Shown here: piece after piece, positions 1 to 8,478 of the stretch
How the letters are laid out: each line of letters starts with the position of its first letter
Numbering within the stretch: position 1 is the stretch's first letter
From: CAYHBO01 sp964354855
GTDB taxonomy: Bacteria > Babelota > Babeliae > Babelales > RVW-14
DNA: 14,437 bases
Direction of reading: 5' to 3'
Assembly (NCBI GenBank): GCA_964354855.1
Contig: CAYHBO010000039.1
Span: forward strand, 1 to 14,437
Notes under the pieces: model-generated
What the model was told of the DNA's origin: nothing
Seen by the model: the letters and a program-made list of their open reading frames with translations, nothing else
Databases searched by the model: none
Translations under genes and position numbers: made by a program

Positions 1-2130
1 GCGGCTTGTAATGCTGCTTGTAGTGGAGCATGTTGAGCAACGGCGTCAGCTAATGATTTTTGTGCATCAGCAGCGGTGGTAGCTTTTTGTACGGCAGTAG
101 CAGCAGCAGCAACTTGTGCAGCTAACTGTTGCACTGCAGTTACTTGATCTTTAGCGAGTTCTTGGAATTGTGCGGCAGTACTGACGATACCCTGAGCGTA
201 AGTGTTTTCTGCTTGAACTTTAGCGAGTGCATCAGCAAGAGCATTAGCGTTGCCTGCAGCTTGAGCCGCAGTTTGAGCGGCCTCTAATGCCGCTTGGAGT
301 GGCGCATGTTGTGCTTTAGCGTCAGTTAAAGCAGCTTGGGCGGCAGCAGCTGTTGTAGCTTTTTGTATGGTGGCTACATTTCCTGCAACTTGACTTGCGA
401 GTTGGTTGATGGTTGCTACCGGTGTAGGTGCCATTGTTTGGTATGGTGCAGCGGTGCTGACGACTCCTTGAGCATAACTATTCTCAGCTTGAACTTGTGT
501 TAATGCATTAGAGATGAAAGAGTTATTTGCAGCGGTTCCTGCTGCTATAAGAGCTGCCTGAAGAGGCGCACGCTGCGCTTGAGCGTTAGCTAAAGCAGCT
601 TGAGCGGCCGCTGCTGTTGTAGCACTTTGTACGGAGGTTACATTTCCTGCAACTTGTTGAGCGAGTTGTTGGATAGTTGCTACCGGTGTAGGAGCAAGGG
701 CTTGGTATTGAGCCGCGGTGCTTACGATTCCTTGAGCATAAGCGTTCTCAGCTTGAACTTTAGTGAGTGCATCAGCAAGAACAGTATTGTTACTTGCTGC
801 TTGAGATGCGGTCTGTGCTGCTACCAGAGCCGCCTGCAGTGGTGCATGTTGTGCTTGAGCGTCAGTTAAAGCAGCTTGGGCGGCAGCAGCTGTTGTAGCT
901 TTTTGTACGGTGGTTACATTTCTTGCAACTTGACTTGCGAGTTGGTTGATGGTTGCTACCGGTGTAGGTGCCATTGTTTGGTATGGTGCAGCGGTGCTGA
1001 CGACTCCTTGAGCATAACTATTCTCAGCTTGAACTTGTGTTAATGCATTAGAGATGAAAGAGTTATTTGCAGCGGTTCCTGCTGCTATAAGAGCTGCCTG
1101 AAGAGGCGCACGCTGCGCTTGAGCGTTAGCTAAAGCAGCTTGAGCGGCCGCTGCTGTTGTAGCACTTTGTACGGAGGTTACATTTCCTGCAACTTGTTGA
1201 GCGAGTTGTTGGATAGTTGCTACCGGTGTAGGAGCAAGGGCTTGGTATTGAGCCGCGGTGCTTACGATTCCTTGAGCATAAGCGTTCTCAGCTTGAACTT
1301 GGGTTAAGATATTTGCCATAGCAGTGTTGCCCATGGCGGCTTGTGCAGCAGCTTGAGCTGCTACAAGGGCTGCCTGTAGTGGTGCATGCTGAGCTTGAGC
1401 ATTAGTTAATGCCGTTTGAGCCGCAACTGCGGTTGTGGCGGATTGAACGGCTTTGGTATCGATTGCAACTTGATTCGCTAGTTGTTGTACCGTTGCTACT
1501 GGTGCAGGTGCGAGTGTTTTATATTGAGCTGCGGTGCTGACAATTCCTTGGGCATAACTATTTTCAGCCTGTACTTGGGTTAATGCATTAGCTATGTACG
1601 CGGCATTTGCAGCAGTACTTGCTGCCATAAGGGCAGTTTGTAATGGTGCGTGTTGAGCAAGTGCATCATTTAATGCTGCGGTTGCAGGGGTTGCTGAAGT
1701 TGCACTTTGAACAATATTGACATTTTTGGCGACTTGTTGAGCAAGTTGTTTAATGGTTGCTACTGATGCAGGAGCAAGGGCTTGGTATTGAGCTGCAGTG
1801 CTAACAATTCCTTGAGCATAACTATTTTCAGCTTGAACTTGTGCTAAAATGCCAGCAATTGTTCCGCTTGCTGCTGCCGCTTTGATTACTAGAAGAGCAT
1901 TTTGAAGAATAGGGTGTTGTGTTAACGCATCATTTAAAGCAGCAGTTGCAGTGCCTATTGTTTTTGCATTTTGAACTGCGGGAACATCTGCTGCAACTTG
2001 AGCTGCTAGCTGTTTAATTGCCGCTACTTGGGTAGGTGCAATCGTTTGGTAAGGAGTGGCACTAGACAAAATGCTTTGAGCAAAAGTATTTTCTGCTTGA
2101 ACTTGAGGGATAGTTTGAGCAATAAATTGA
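1..2130 (-). repeat. Array of about 88/92-residue Ala/Gln-rich units (264/276 bp)
   Basis: The anchor corresponding to the AQG/AEN signature occurs near plus positions 195, 471, 735, 1011, 1275, 1551, 1815 and 2079. The spacings are 276, 264, 276, 264, 276, 264 and 264 bp. All are multiples of three, so the units are in-frame protein repeats of 92 or 88 residues that mostly alternate. The units closest to the N-terminus (1815, 2079) are the most divergent and those toward the left edge the most alike. The array continues beyond base 1. Confidence 0.88.
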
Positions 2131-3409
2131 GCCGGAGTTTGTGCTGAAGATTGAATTAATGTAGCAAGACTACTGTATTCGGTTTGTAATTTTTGTCGCT
2201 CATTTAGGGCACTTTGTAACGCGGCCTTTGCTTGCTGTTGAGCTTTTTTGTCTGGATTATTTTGTGCAGAAAGTACGAGCATTGTTTTTGTAATAATATC
2301 ATTGGCTGCTTTAACGGTTGCGGCTACGAGAACAGGGTGTTGTTTGGCATAGGGAGCGGCATATTTTGTTATATTTTGTGCAAATACTTTTAAGAGCATT
2401 GCTTTAGCGTATATTACTTTTGGTTGAGGTAGAATTTTTTGTATTTCATTAAAGTAATTCTGTGCTTGTAAAACCATGTCTCTGGTTGCTTGCTTTGATG
2501 GTTGTCCTGGGCTAGTTGGTGCAATGCTTGTTGCAATAGCGGTTAAGGCATTAAAGTATTGGAGAGTAGGGCTTAGGGTTGGTTGGTCAGCAGTAAGCGC
2601 TTGAAAATTCAGTGCTTTTAATGGTGCATAGGCGGTAGCATCTTGAGCGCCAAAAGTTTTGGAATCAGTTGCTAATTGTGTTCCATGATTAAATGCCTCA
2701 GTAATCCTTTTGCCTGCTAAGTAGGCATTAGCATAAACATTAAAATTGGCAAGATGAGCGGCAGCGTTTGTGGTTGCTTGAGCTTTGATATTAGGATCTT
2801 TAGTACTTTTCCCTTGGTGTACTAGTTGTAAAATTGCTTTTGATGTGTTTGTAGCGAGTGTATGCCATTGTTCTACATAATTAGCACCTTTGAAAGCTGG
2901 TGCGACGGCAGGGGTTGCTGCTGTTGCAGGAGGGGTTGTGGTAGGAGGGGTGTGTACTAGCGAGCTTGTTATCGCAGGTTTTGCTGGTGCTGCGGTAGTT
3001 GCAGGTTTAGCCGCTAGAGGGCTTGCTGTTGCAGGTTTTGCTGGTGCTGCNNNNNNNNNNNNNNNNNNNNNNNNNNNNNNNNNNNNNNNNNNNNNNNNNN
3101 NNNNNNNNNNNNNNNNNNNNNNNNNNNNNNNNNNNNNNNNNNNNNNNNNNTAGTTGCAGGTTTAGCCGCTAGAGGGCTTGCTGTTGCAGGTTTTGCTGGT
3201 GCTGCGGTAGTTGCAGGTTTAGCCGCTAGAGGGCTTGCTGTTGCAGGTTTTGCTGGTGCTGCAGTAGTTGCATGTTTTGGTATGGGGATGCTTGTTGCGG
3301 CGGGCTTTGCTGTTGGAGTTGGTGCGACAGGAGTATTGGGAGCCGCCATGATTGAAGTAACATACGATAGAAATATTGTGCAGACAATTTTCTTATTAAT
3401 AAAAATCAT
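1..3409 (-). CDS. Large exported alanine-rich repeat protein (partial, contains assembly gap)
   Basis: I recognise no family. Translation starts at ATG 3409 behind a good ribosome site (GAGAGG, 5 nt away). The first 22 residues form a signal peptide (two lysines, hydrophobic core, cleavage near SIMA). Next comes an Ala/Pro/Lys/Thr linker containing 19-residue repeats, interrupted by 100 Ns. Across the Ns the frame changes, but read from 3050 (codon GCA) the frame stays open to base 1 and runs off the edge. About 1,100 residues are visible. The part at roughly 2890-2130 is non-repetitive and Gln/Ala-rich. From about 2130 to base 1 there are at least eight related units, each carrying a VQAEN-x-[YF]-AQ signature followed by STAA, QLA-x-QVA and HAPLQAAL-like blocks. 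I saw no cysteine after the signal peptide. The composition suggests long helical or coiled rods, such as a surface or secreted fibre; this is inference. No anchor is visible because the C-terminus is missing. Confidence 0.88.
301..1300. repeat. Near-identical 540-bp-period direct duplication (301-760 and 841-1300)
   Basis: Bases 301-760 match 841-1300 with five mismatches (303, 317, 368, 374 and 382 relative to the first copy). The stretch 383-760 is identical to 923-1300 over 378 bp. The period of 540 bp equals one 276-bp plus one 264-bp unit, so a two-unit block was duplicated in frame, apparently recently or kept alike by gene conversion. Confidence 0.95.
2996..3264. repeat. 57-bp tandem repeat encoding a 19-residue Ala/Pro/Lys/Thr unit, split by an N gap
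   Basis: A copy occupies 2996-3050 (55 of 57 bases before the gap), and two complete copies lie at 3151-3207 and 3208-3264. They are identical except for one base near the end of the last copy. On the minus strand each encodes TAAPAKPATASPLAAKPAT. A degenerate half copy lies at about 2971-2995. The array is in the linker just after the signal peptide of the large repeat protein. Confidence 0.95.
3051..3150. other. Assembly gap of exactly 100 Ns
   Basis: One hundred consecutive Ns interrupt the 57-bp array. A round 100 is a usual placeholder for a gap of unknown size. The flanks are two bases short of completing a repeat unit, so the true missing length should be 2 + 57k bases. This is 2 modulo 3, whereas 100 is 1 modulo 3, which explains the artificial frame break in the gene. 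Confidence 0.95.
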
Positions 3410-3438
3410 AAGAACCTCTCAAAAAAATAATCGGACTA

Positions 3439-3467
3439 ATTATCTTTTTTACCAGGTTATTTCTCAC
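3439..3467 (-). promoter_or_regulatory. Possible promoter of the large repeat protein
   Basis: On the minus strand a GATAAT -10-like box (plus 3439-3444) is preceded at 17 bp by GTGAGA (plus 3462-3467), a partial match to TTGACA. Transcription would begin about 20 nt upstream of the ATG at 3409. This is motif evidence only. Confidence 0.35.
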
Positions 3468-3491
3468 TTAAGCAATATTATTAGGAATACA

Positions 3492-3578
3492 ATGGTAAAT
3501 AGATTTGTTTTTATTGTGATTATTAGTTATTTTTTACTTTTCGTGAGTTTCTTATGTTTGTTTACATTCGATAAATAA
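3492..3578 (+). CDS. Possible 28-residue hydrophobic small protein
   Basis: ATG at 3492 is preceded by AGGA with a 5-nt spacer, a usable ribosome site. The product starts MVNRF and is then almost entirely hydrophobic (I, V, F, L, S, Y) up to TFDK, so it could be a single membrane-spanning peptide. It ends 21 bp before the ATG of the HerA-like gene on the same strand and may be a leader peptide or a small membrane protein of that operon. AT-rich intergenic DNA often yields such hydrophobic ORFs by chance, so confidence is low. Confidence 0.25.
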   Translation: MVNRFVFIVIISYFLLFVSFLCLFTFDK

Positions 3579-3599
3579 TTTTTAGCTTTGATTGATCAT

Positions 3600-5201
3600 A
3601 TGACTACAAAAAAACTTGGCATTATCCTTGCGGGATCCCTTACTGATGGCCTTATTATGCGGCTTGCTCCGGGGTGCTTACTTGAAGATATTAAAACGGG
3701 GAAGTTTGTTTCTATTGTAGGGAAGCAGTATCGTTTTTTTTCATTGATTACCAATCTTGAGTTGGAAGTTTCTCATCCGGATATTCTTCTTTTTCCTCCA
3801 GGTGAAGATGAGCATTTGTTGGTGGATATGCTTAAATCAAGGGACATGTATGCCAAGGCAGCCTTGCGCCCCATGCTTATGCTTGATCATCAGCAACGAA
3901 AAATGCCGGTAAAAACGATCCCAGAACATTTTTCTGTCGTGTATGAAGCGAGTGAAAAAGATGTTTCAGATGTTTTTGGAGATGAACAAAAGCATCGTCG
4001 CTATTTCAGTATAGGGGTACCGGTTGATATGAATACACCGGTGTGCCTCAACCTAGAAGCATTTACTGAACGAAGTAATGGTATTTTTGGGAAAACGGGA
4101 ACAGGGAAGACCTTTTTGACGCGGCTTATTCTGGCAGGGTTAGTCAAGAGTGACTTAGCGGTTAATCTTATTTTTGATATGCATAGTGAGTACGGTTTCC
4201 AGGCGCGAAAAGAGGGATCTGGGCAAGCGTTTGTTAAGGGGCTTAAAACACTTTTTCCCAATAAAGTTGCTATCTTTTCGCTTGATCCGCAAGCAACGAG
4301 GCGTCGAGGCTGTGCCCCTGATGTTGAAGTTTTTTTGAGCTATCAGGATATCCACATAGAAGATGTTATGTCACTGCAAGAAGAACTTGGTTTACATCCA
4401 ACAGCGTTAGAAGCTGCTTACTTGATTGGCAGTAAATATAAAAGTCGTTGGTTAGAGGTTTTACTCCAACAGGAAAATACGATTAAAGAGTTTGCTTTAC
4501 AAGTTGGGGCGCATCCAGAATCAGTTGGTGCTTTGTATCGAAAACTAAAACGTTTAGAAAAATTTTCTTTCATTAGAAAAAGTGAAGATCAACATAGGTC
4601 AGCAATAGATAATCTTGTTGAATACTTGCAGCGTGGTATGCACGTGGTATTTGAGTTTGGGAATCATACCTCTATGTTGTGTTATTTGTTGGTGGCAAAC
4701 ATTATTACGCGGTGTATTCATGAGGCTTATGTTGCCCAAACCGAGCGTTTTTTAGCATCACAAAATGTTGGAGATAAACCAAAACATCTTATGATTACCA
4801 TTGAAGAAGCGCACAAATTCTTGAATCCTTTTGCGGCAAAACAAACTATCTTTGGGACTATTGCGCGTGAAATGCGAAAATACTTTGTCTCACTTATGGT
4901 GGTTGATCAGCGGCCATCGGGCATTGATGAAGAGGTTCTCTCTCAAATTGGCACAAAAATTGTAGCATTACTGAATGATGAAAAAGATATTCAAGCGGTA
5001 CTTACTGGTGTGAGCAATGCCAGTGGATTACGTTCAGTTCTTGCAACGCTTGATTCAAAAAAACAGGCGTTAGTCATGGGGCATGCGGTTCCTATGCCGG
5101 TCGTAATACAAACCCGTGAGTATGATGAAGCATTTTATGGCGCTATGGGGCTTGGATTAAGTAAGCTGGAAGTACAGCAAGCAATCGATGAGATTTTCTG
5201 A
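3600..5201 (+). CDS. HerA-like ATP-binding protein (DUF87/HAS-barrel)
   Basis: This is a HerA/FtsK-type P-loop ATPase of about 533 residues. From ATG 3600, residues 1-110 form a beta-rich region consistent with a HAS-barrel (KLGIILAG onward). The Walker A motif GKTGTGKT is at 164-171. The HerA signature DMHSEYG begins at 193. A hydrophobic Walker B strand ending in IEEAH is at about 398-405, and DQRPS, with Arg438, is a likely sensor or arginine-finger region. In archaea HerA works with the nuclease NurA in DNA end resection. Bacterial relatives are DNA translocases of less certain role, some paired with other nucleases. No nuclease gene is adjacent here. The P-type ATPase follows 41 bp downstream on the same strand. 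An in-frame TTG at 3588 is an alternative start; neither start has a clear Shine-Dalgarno sequence. Confidence 0.88.
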   Translation: MTTKKLGIILAGSLTDGLIMRLAPGCLLEDIKTGKFVSIVGKQYRFFSLITNLELEVSHPDILLFPPGEDEHLLVDMLKSRDMYAKAALRPMLMLDHQQRKMPVKTIPEHFSVVYEASEKDVSDVFGDEQKHRRYFSIGVPVDMNTPVCLNLEAFTERSNGIFGKTGTGKTFLTRLILAGLVKSDLAVNLIFDMHSEYGFQARKEGSGQAFVKGLKTLFPNKVAIFSLDPQATRRRGCAPDVEVFLSYQDIHIEDVMSLQEELGLHPTALEAAYLIGSKYKSRWLEVLLQQENTIKEFALQVGAHPESVGALYRKLKRLEKFSFIRKSEDQHRSAIDNLVEYLQRGMHVVFEFGNHTSMLCYLLVANIITRCIHEAYVAQTERFLASQNVGDKPKHLMITIEEAHKFLNPFAAKQTIFGTIAREMRKYFVSLMVVDQRPSGIDEEVLSQIGTKIVALLNDEKDIQAVLTGVSNASGLRSVLATLDSKKQALVMGHAVPMPVVIQTREYDEAFYGAMGLGLSKLEVQQAIDEIF

Positions 5202-5242
5202 TTCTAGAAGATAACCTATAACGCTTTTAAACCGGGTAAAAA

Positions 5243-7126
5243 ATGTCAGATACCATAATAAAAAACAGTAATATTACATCACTTATCCAACGCTTCAATC
5301 TTGGGTTTGTTGCCTATATTTTTTTGATTACCGGGCTTTATTTCTGGGCGCTTTATTTTAATAGTTATCCCCATATGGTTTTTATCCCCCTGATGATGGC
5401 TTTTGTTCCGATCGTTATTGATGGCATTAAAGATCTTTTCGAGAGAAAAATAACGACAGAGTTCTTTTTGATTTTTGCTACAGGGATTGCCATTATTGCT
5501 GGTCAAAAAGAAGCAATAACGGCGGTGTTATTGATTATGATGCTTGCAAAGTATGTAGAAAAATTTATCGAGGAAAAAACAGGACGGGCTATTGAAAGTC
5601 TGATTCGCCTCATTCCTACTATGGCAACTATTTATACGGAGCATGATGAAGAAACGATCTCACTTGATGTGGTGAAGCCGGGTATGCAGGTAATTATTAA
5701 AACAGGGGGACAGATCCCGGTTGATGGTATTGTGGTTAAGGGTCAGGCCAGTGTTAATGAATCATTTCTTACTGGGGAAAGTTTACTTAAAGAAAAACAA
5801 CAAGGTGATCTTGTTTTTGCCGGGACTTTCGTTGATGCAGGAAGTGTTATTATTAAGGTGCAAAAAGTAGCTGGGGATACGTATTTTGGGAAAATTAGCA
5901 ACTTGCTGGCACAAGCTGAACATGAAAAAGCTAATATTATTGCGGTAGCAAATAAGGCTGCAATGGTTATTGTTGTGGTGCTTATTGCTTTTATAGTGTT
6001 GGTATGGCTGAGAACGGGGGATCTTACTCTCGTCGCGACGTTATTGGTTTTTGGTTCACCGATTGAACTTACGTTAATAACTCCTCTTGCGGTTCTTGCC
6101 GGAACGGCGGCTGCATTTCGGTGTGGCATTTTGGTGAAAGGTAGTATTGCTCTTGAGCGATTTGCTGCAGTTGATACGCTGATCTTTGATAAAACAGGGA
6201 CGTTGACTATGGGAGAACCAACCGTTGTTCTTATTGAGTCTGCTGATGAACATTATTCTCAAAATGATATTTTAAAACTTGCGGCTATTATTGAAAAGCG
6301 TTCTGGTCATGTTCTTGCTAAATCAATTTTGAAAAAAGCGTATGAGCACAAGATAATAATTCCTGATCCTGAGTCATATGAATCAATTACCGGACATGGT
6401 GTGGAAGCGGTTTATCAAGGGAAGCATTGTCAGTTGGGAAGTCAGCATTTTATTGAAGCTCCTGAGCATGGGAATATTCCTATTCCAGCCTTTTTCTTGT
6501 CGGGATCTGATGAATCAGTTACCTATTTTTATTTAGCTTCTAGCGGTAAATTATGTGGACGGATTGGGGTGTCTGACATTATAAGGCCTGAGGCAAAGAG
6601 TACGATAGATCAGTTACGTGAATCTGGGATAAAAAACATTATCTTGCTTAGTGGAGATCGATTTGAGGTTGCTCAGCATATCGCAGTTCAGCTTGGTATT
6701 GAAAAAGTTTATGGTGAAGTTGCTCCTGATCAAAAATTAAGCATTATTAAGGATTTACAGGCTAAAGGGTGTCGTATCGCTATGGTTGGGGATGGAATTA
6801 ATGATGCCCCAGCGCTTAAGCAAGCTGACGTTGGTATTGCTATGGGAGCTATGGGTATGGAACCAGCTATTGAAGCAGCAGATATTGTTTTAACTTCCAA
6901 TGATTTATATGGAATTGTTTTTGTTCATCAGTTATCTAAGAAAATTATGCGATTAATTATGCAAAATATTTTTTTAGGATTTCTTCTTATTCATTTATTA
7001 GGCATAGTCTTAGCGCTTTTAAGCTTAGTGACGCCTATTCAAGCCGCTTTGTTTCATGCTGTTTCAGACCTACTTATCTTACTAAATTCAGCTTGGTTAA
7101 TTCGGTTTTCTTTGAAAAAGAGATAA
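5243..7126 (+). CDS. P1B-type (heavy-metal) cation-transporting ATPase with atypical metal-site motif
   Basis: This is an integral membrane pump of 627 residues driven by ATP through a phospho-aspartate. All core motifs are present: the actuator TGES at 177-180, phosphorylation loop DKTGT with Asp316, and hinge GDGINDAPAL from 516. The layout is P1B, with membrane helices before the actuator, a hairpin before DKTGT and two helices at the C-terminus. There is no N-terminal metal-binding domain; helices start near residue 20. The intramembrane motif normally CPC or SPC reads SPI (272-274), the usual nucleotide-domain HP pair reads His356-Val357, and the last helix carries HAVSD (605-609). SPx plus a final-helix H-x-x-S resembles the P1B-4 group (SPC with HEGGT/HEGST; Co, Zn or Fe export), which also lacks the N-terminal domain. 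The transported ion cannot be assigned. A weak GGG ribosome site precedes the ATG. Confidence 0.9.
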   Translation: MSDTIIKNSNITSLIQRFNLGFVAYIFLITGLYFWALYFNSYPHMVFIPLMMAFVPIVIDGIKDLFERKITTEFFLIFATGIAIIAGQKEAITAVLLIMMLAKYVEKFIEEKTGRAIESLIRLIPTMATIYTEHDEETISLDVVKPGMQVIIKTGGQIPVDGIVVKGQASVNESFLTGESLLKEKQQGDLVFAGTFVDAGSVIIKVQKVAGDTYFGKISNLLAQAEHEKANIIAVANKAAMVIVVVLIAFIVLVWLRTGDLTLVATLLVFGSPIELTLITPLAVLAGTAAAFRCGILVKGSIALERFAAVDTLIFDKTGTLTMGEPTVVLIESADEHYSQNDILKLAAIIEKRSGHVLAKSILKKAYEHKIIIPDPESYESITGHGVEAVYQGKHCQLGSQHFIEAPEHGNIPIPAFFLSGSDESVTYFYLASSGKLCGRIGVSDIIRPEAKSTIDQLRESGIKNIILLSGDRFEVAQHIAVQLGIEKVYGEVAPDQKLSIIKDLQAKGCRIAMVGDGINDAPALKQADVGIAMGAMGMEPAIEAADIVLTSNDLYGIVFVHQLSKKIMRLIMQNIFLGFLLIHLLGIVLALLSLVTPIQAALFHAVSDLLILLNSAWLIRFSLKKR

Positions 7127-7230
7127 GCCTGCATTGTTTTTTCAAACTATATCTTTCCAACCCGACTTTCTGCTAGTTTTCTACAAGCGTTAGAAAAATA
7201 AAAACGATAGAAGCCTTGGGGGGATCAAGT

Positions 7231-8475
7231 ATGTTTATCATTCGTGCTATTTTTATTCTATCTCTGTCGGTATATTTTACGTGTCATGCTGCTGATTTTG
7301 ATAGAAATAATAAAATAAAAGCGGATATCAGTTTTATGATTGCTGATATAAAAGTTCCTCAAGATGGTGTGAAAATCCTTGAACTTGGCGATGCTACATG
7401 GTCAGGGTTTAGAGGGTTTGGGTTTATTCATGGCGTTGGTGCAGCCTGGAATCTCTTCTGGGAACATTTGGAATTATTTAATCTGCCGATTTTCTTAGTT
7501 GGTACCCCATCGGCTACCGAGAAAGCTCTTTCACGTTTTACTCAAAACCCAATTTGTAGAAATGTTGGGTCTATGCGCGATCTTGTAAGAGATCCATTAT
7601 TTAAACAATTAGCCAAAGAACCTAGAGTATCTATCTCTTTAACTAAGACCTCTCTTTTGGCGTATAAGGGGATTATTGTTTTTGATCGTTATCGAAGTGT
7701 TCCTGAGCATTTTTATATGGCAAAAAAGTATCCGAATTTTTTAATTCTTAATGAGGCGATTTATGAAGCGGCTCAATATAAACATCTTACGGGAAAACTT
7801 TTTGATACCGCATTACAAGAGTTTCGGCCTAAGTTTGGAATTTATGATCGTGCATATAGTCCAACATTAGCAGAAACTATTAAGCATGATATTCCGGTAC
7901 CTATGTACGTTTTAAAACCGACATACGCATCGCAAGGGCATGGCGTTATTATGGTTTCAAGCAATGATCTTGATGATACGTTGAAGTTTATTTTTCAAGC
8001 AAAAGGGCATGGAAATTGGAAATTATTTAAGCTTAGTGACAATGATTATAAAGATGCATATGCGTATTGGCATAAACCAACTCATGATACCAGTTTTATT
8101 GTTGAAGAGTTTGTTGCATCAAAAACAGTATTAATAGATAAAAAACCCTATGATCCTACCATGCGTGTGTTTTTTTCGCTCAGTAACAGTGAGGGGATTA
8201 TTGGTATTACCTTCTTAGGGGCATATTGGAAAAAACCGACAAAAAGCTTGATGGAGGAAGGTTCTTTTAGGATAAAGCATATATCTAAAATTCCAAAACA
8301 TCAGCCATCAGAAGAAATTATAAAAGGACTGACGGTGAGCTGTGATGATTATAAGCGTGTTACTGAAATATTACATCCAGTATTAGAACAGCTCTACAAA
8401 AAGATGCTTATACAAAATTATGAAACTCCAAATGGTTTTATTGCGCGCCAATTCTATCGTGAAGAATCTTTTTAA
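7231..8475 (+). CDS. Exported ATP-grasp-like protein, paralogue A
   Basis: This is a 414-residue protein with a signal peptide (hydrophobic 2-17, cleavage near CHA-A). ATG 7231 is preferred over the in-frame TTG 7216 because the signal peptide begins there and a GGGGGG ribosome site lies 7 nt upstream. ATP-grasp-like motifs are visible: YVLKPTYASQGHG with Lys229 and a glycine-rich loop, FIVEEF at 289-294, and YDPTMR at 307-312. An N-terminal D32-x6-D39-x11-E51 block (KADISF then KILELG) looks like the D...E metal-binding strand pair that lies at the end of ordinary ATP-grasps but at the start of circularly permuted ones such as glutathionylspermidine-synthase types. The assignment is inference from motif order. 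ATP-grasp enzymes join an acid to an amine or thiol; no substrate can be named. Paralogue B lies at 9244-10551. The 3' end converges on the FAS1 gene. Confidence 0.8.
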   Translation: MFIIRAIFILSLSVYFTCHAADFDRNNKIKADISFMIADIKVPQDGVKILELGDATWSGFRGFGFIHGVGAAWNLFWEHLELFNLPIFLVGTPSATEKALSRFTQNPICRNVGSMRDLVRDPLFKQLAKEPRVSISLTKTSLLAYKGIIVFDRYRSVPEHFYMAKKYPNFLILNEAIYEAAQYKHLTGKLFDTALQEFRPKFGIYDRAYSPTLAETIKHDIPVPMYVLKPTYASQGHGVIMVSSNDLDDTLKFIFQAKGHGNWKLFKLSDNDYKDAYAYWHKPTHDTSFIVEEFVASKTVLIDKKPYDPTMRVFFSLSNSEGIIGITFLGAYWKKPTKSLMEEGSFRIKHISKIPKHQPSEEIIKGLTVSCDDYKRVTEILHPVLEQLYKKMLIQNYETPNGFIARQFYREESF

Positions 8476-8478
8476 GTG

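Noticed and set aside
600..869. Plus-strand ORF of 89 codons
   Set aside because: It lies antisense within the repeat array; its composition (many Cys, Ser, Leu) is the shadow of Ala/Gln codons on the minus strand.
1..2130. Possible CRISPR array because of regular repeats
   Set aside because: The repeats are 264/276-bp in-frame coding units without short identical repeats separated by unique spacers.
2890..3153. Plus-strand Ala/Val/Gly-rich ORF running into the N gap
   Set aside because: It is the antisense reading of the 57-bp repeat array, ends in Ns and has no ribosome site or homology.
3282..3578. 98-codon plus-strand ORF
   Set aside because: Its first half is antisense to the signal peptide and linker of the large repeat gene. 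Only the internal 28-codon ORF from 3492 has its own ribosome site and was kept at low confidence.
5743..6129. 128-codon minus-strand ORF within the P-type ATPase
   Set aside because: It is an antisense shadow of the conserved TGES-to-DKTGT region, which is fully supported on the plus strand.
7111..7146. 9-bp inverted repeat (TTTGAAAAA / TTTTTCAAA) over the stop of the P-type ATPase, considered as a terminator
   Set aside because: The stem is almost entirely A/T with an 18-nt loop and is not followed by a U-tract; it is expected by chance in this AT-rich DNA.
7177..7197. 7-bp inverted repeat (TTTTCTA / TAGAAAA) upstream of paralogue A
   Set aside because: It is a short A/T-rich stem without a promoter or ribosome-site relation, too weak to call regulatory.
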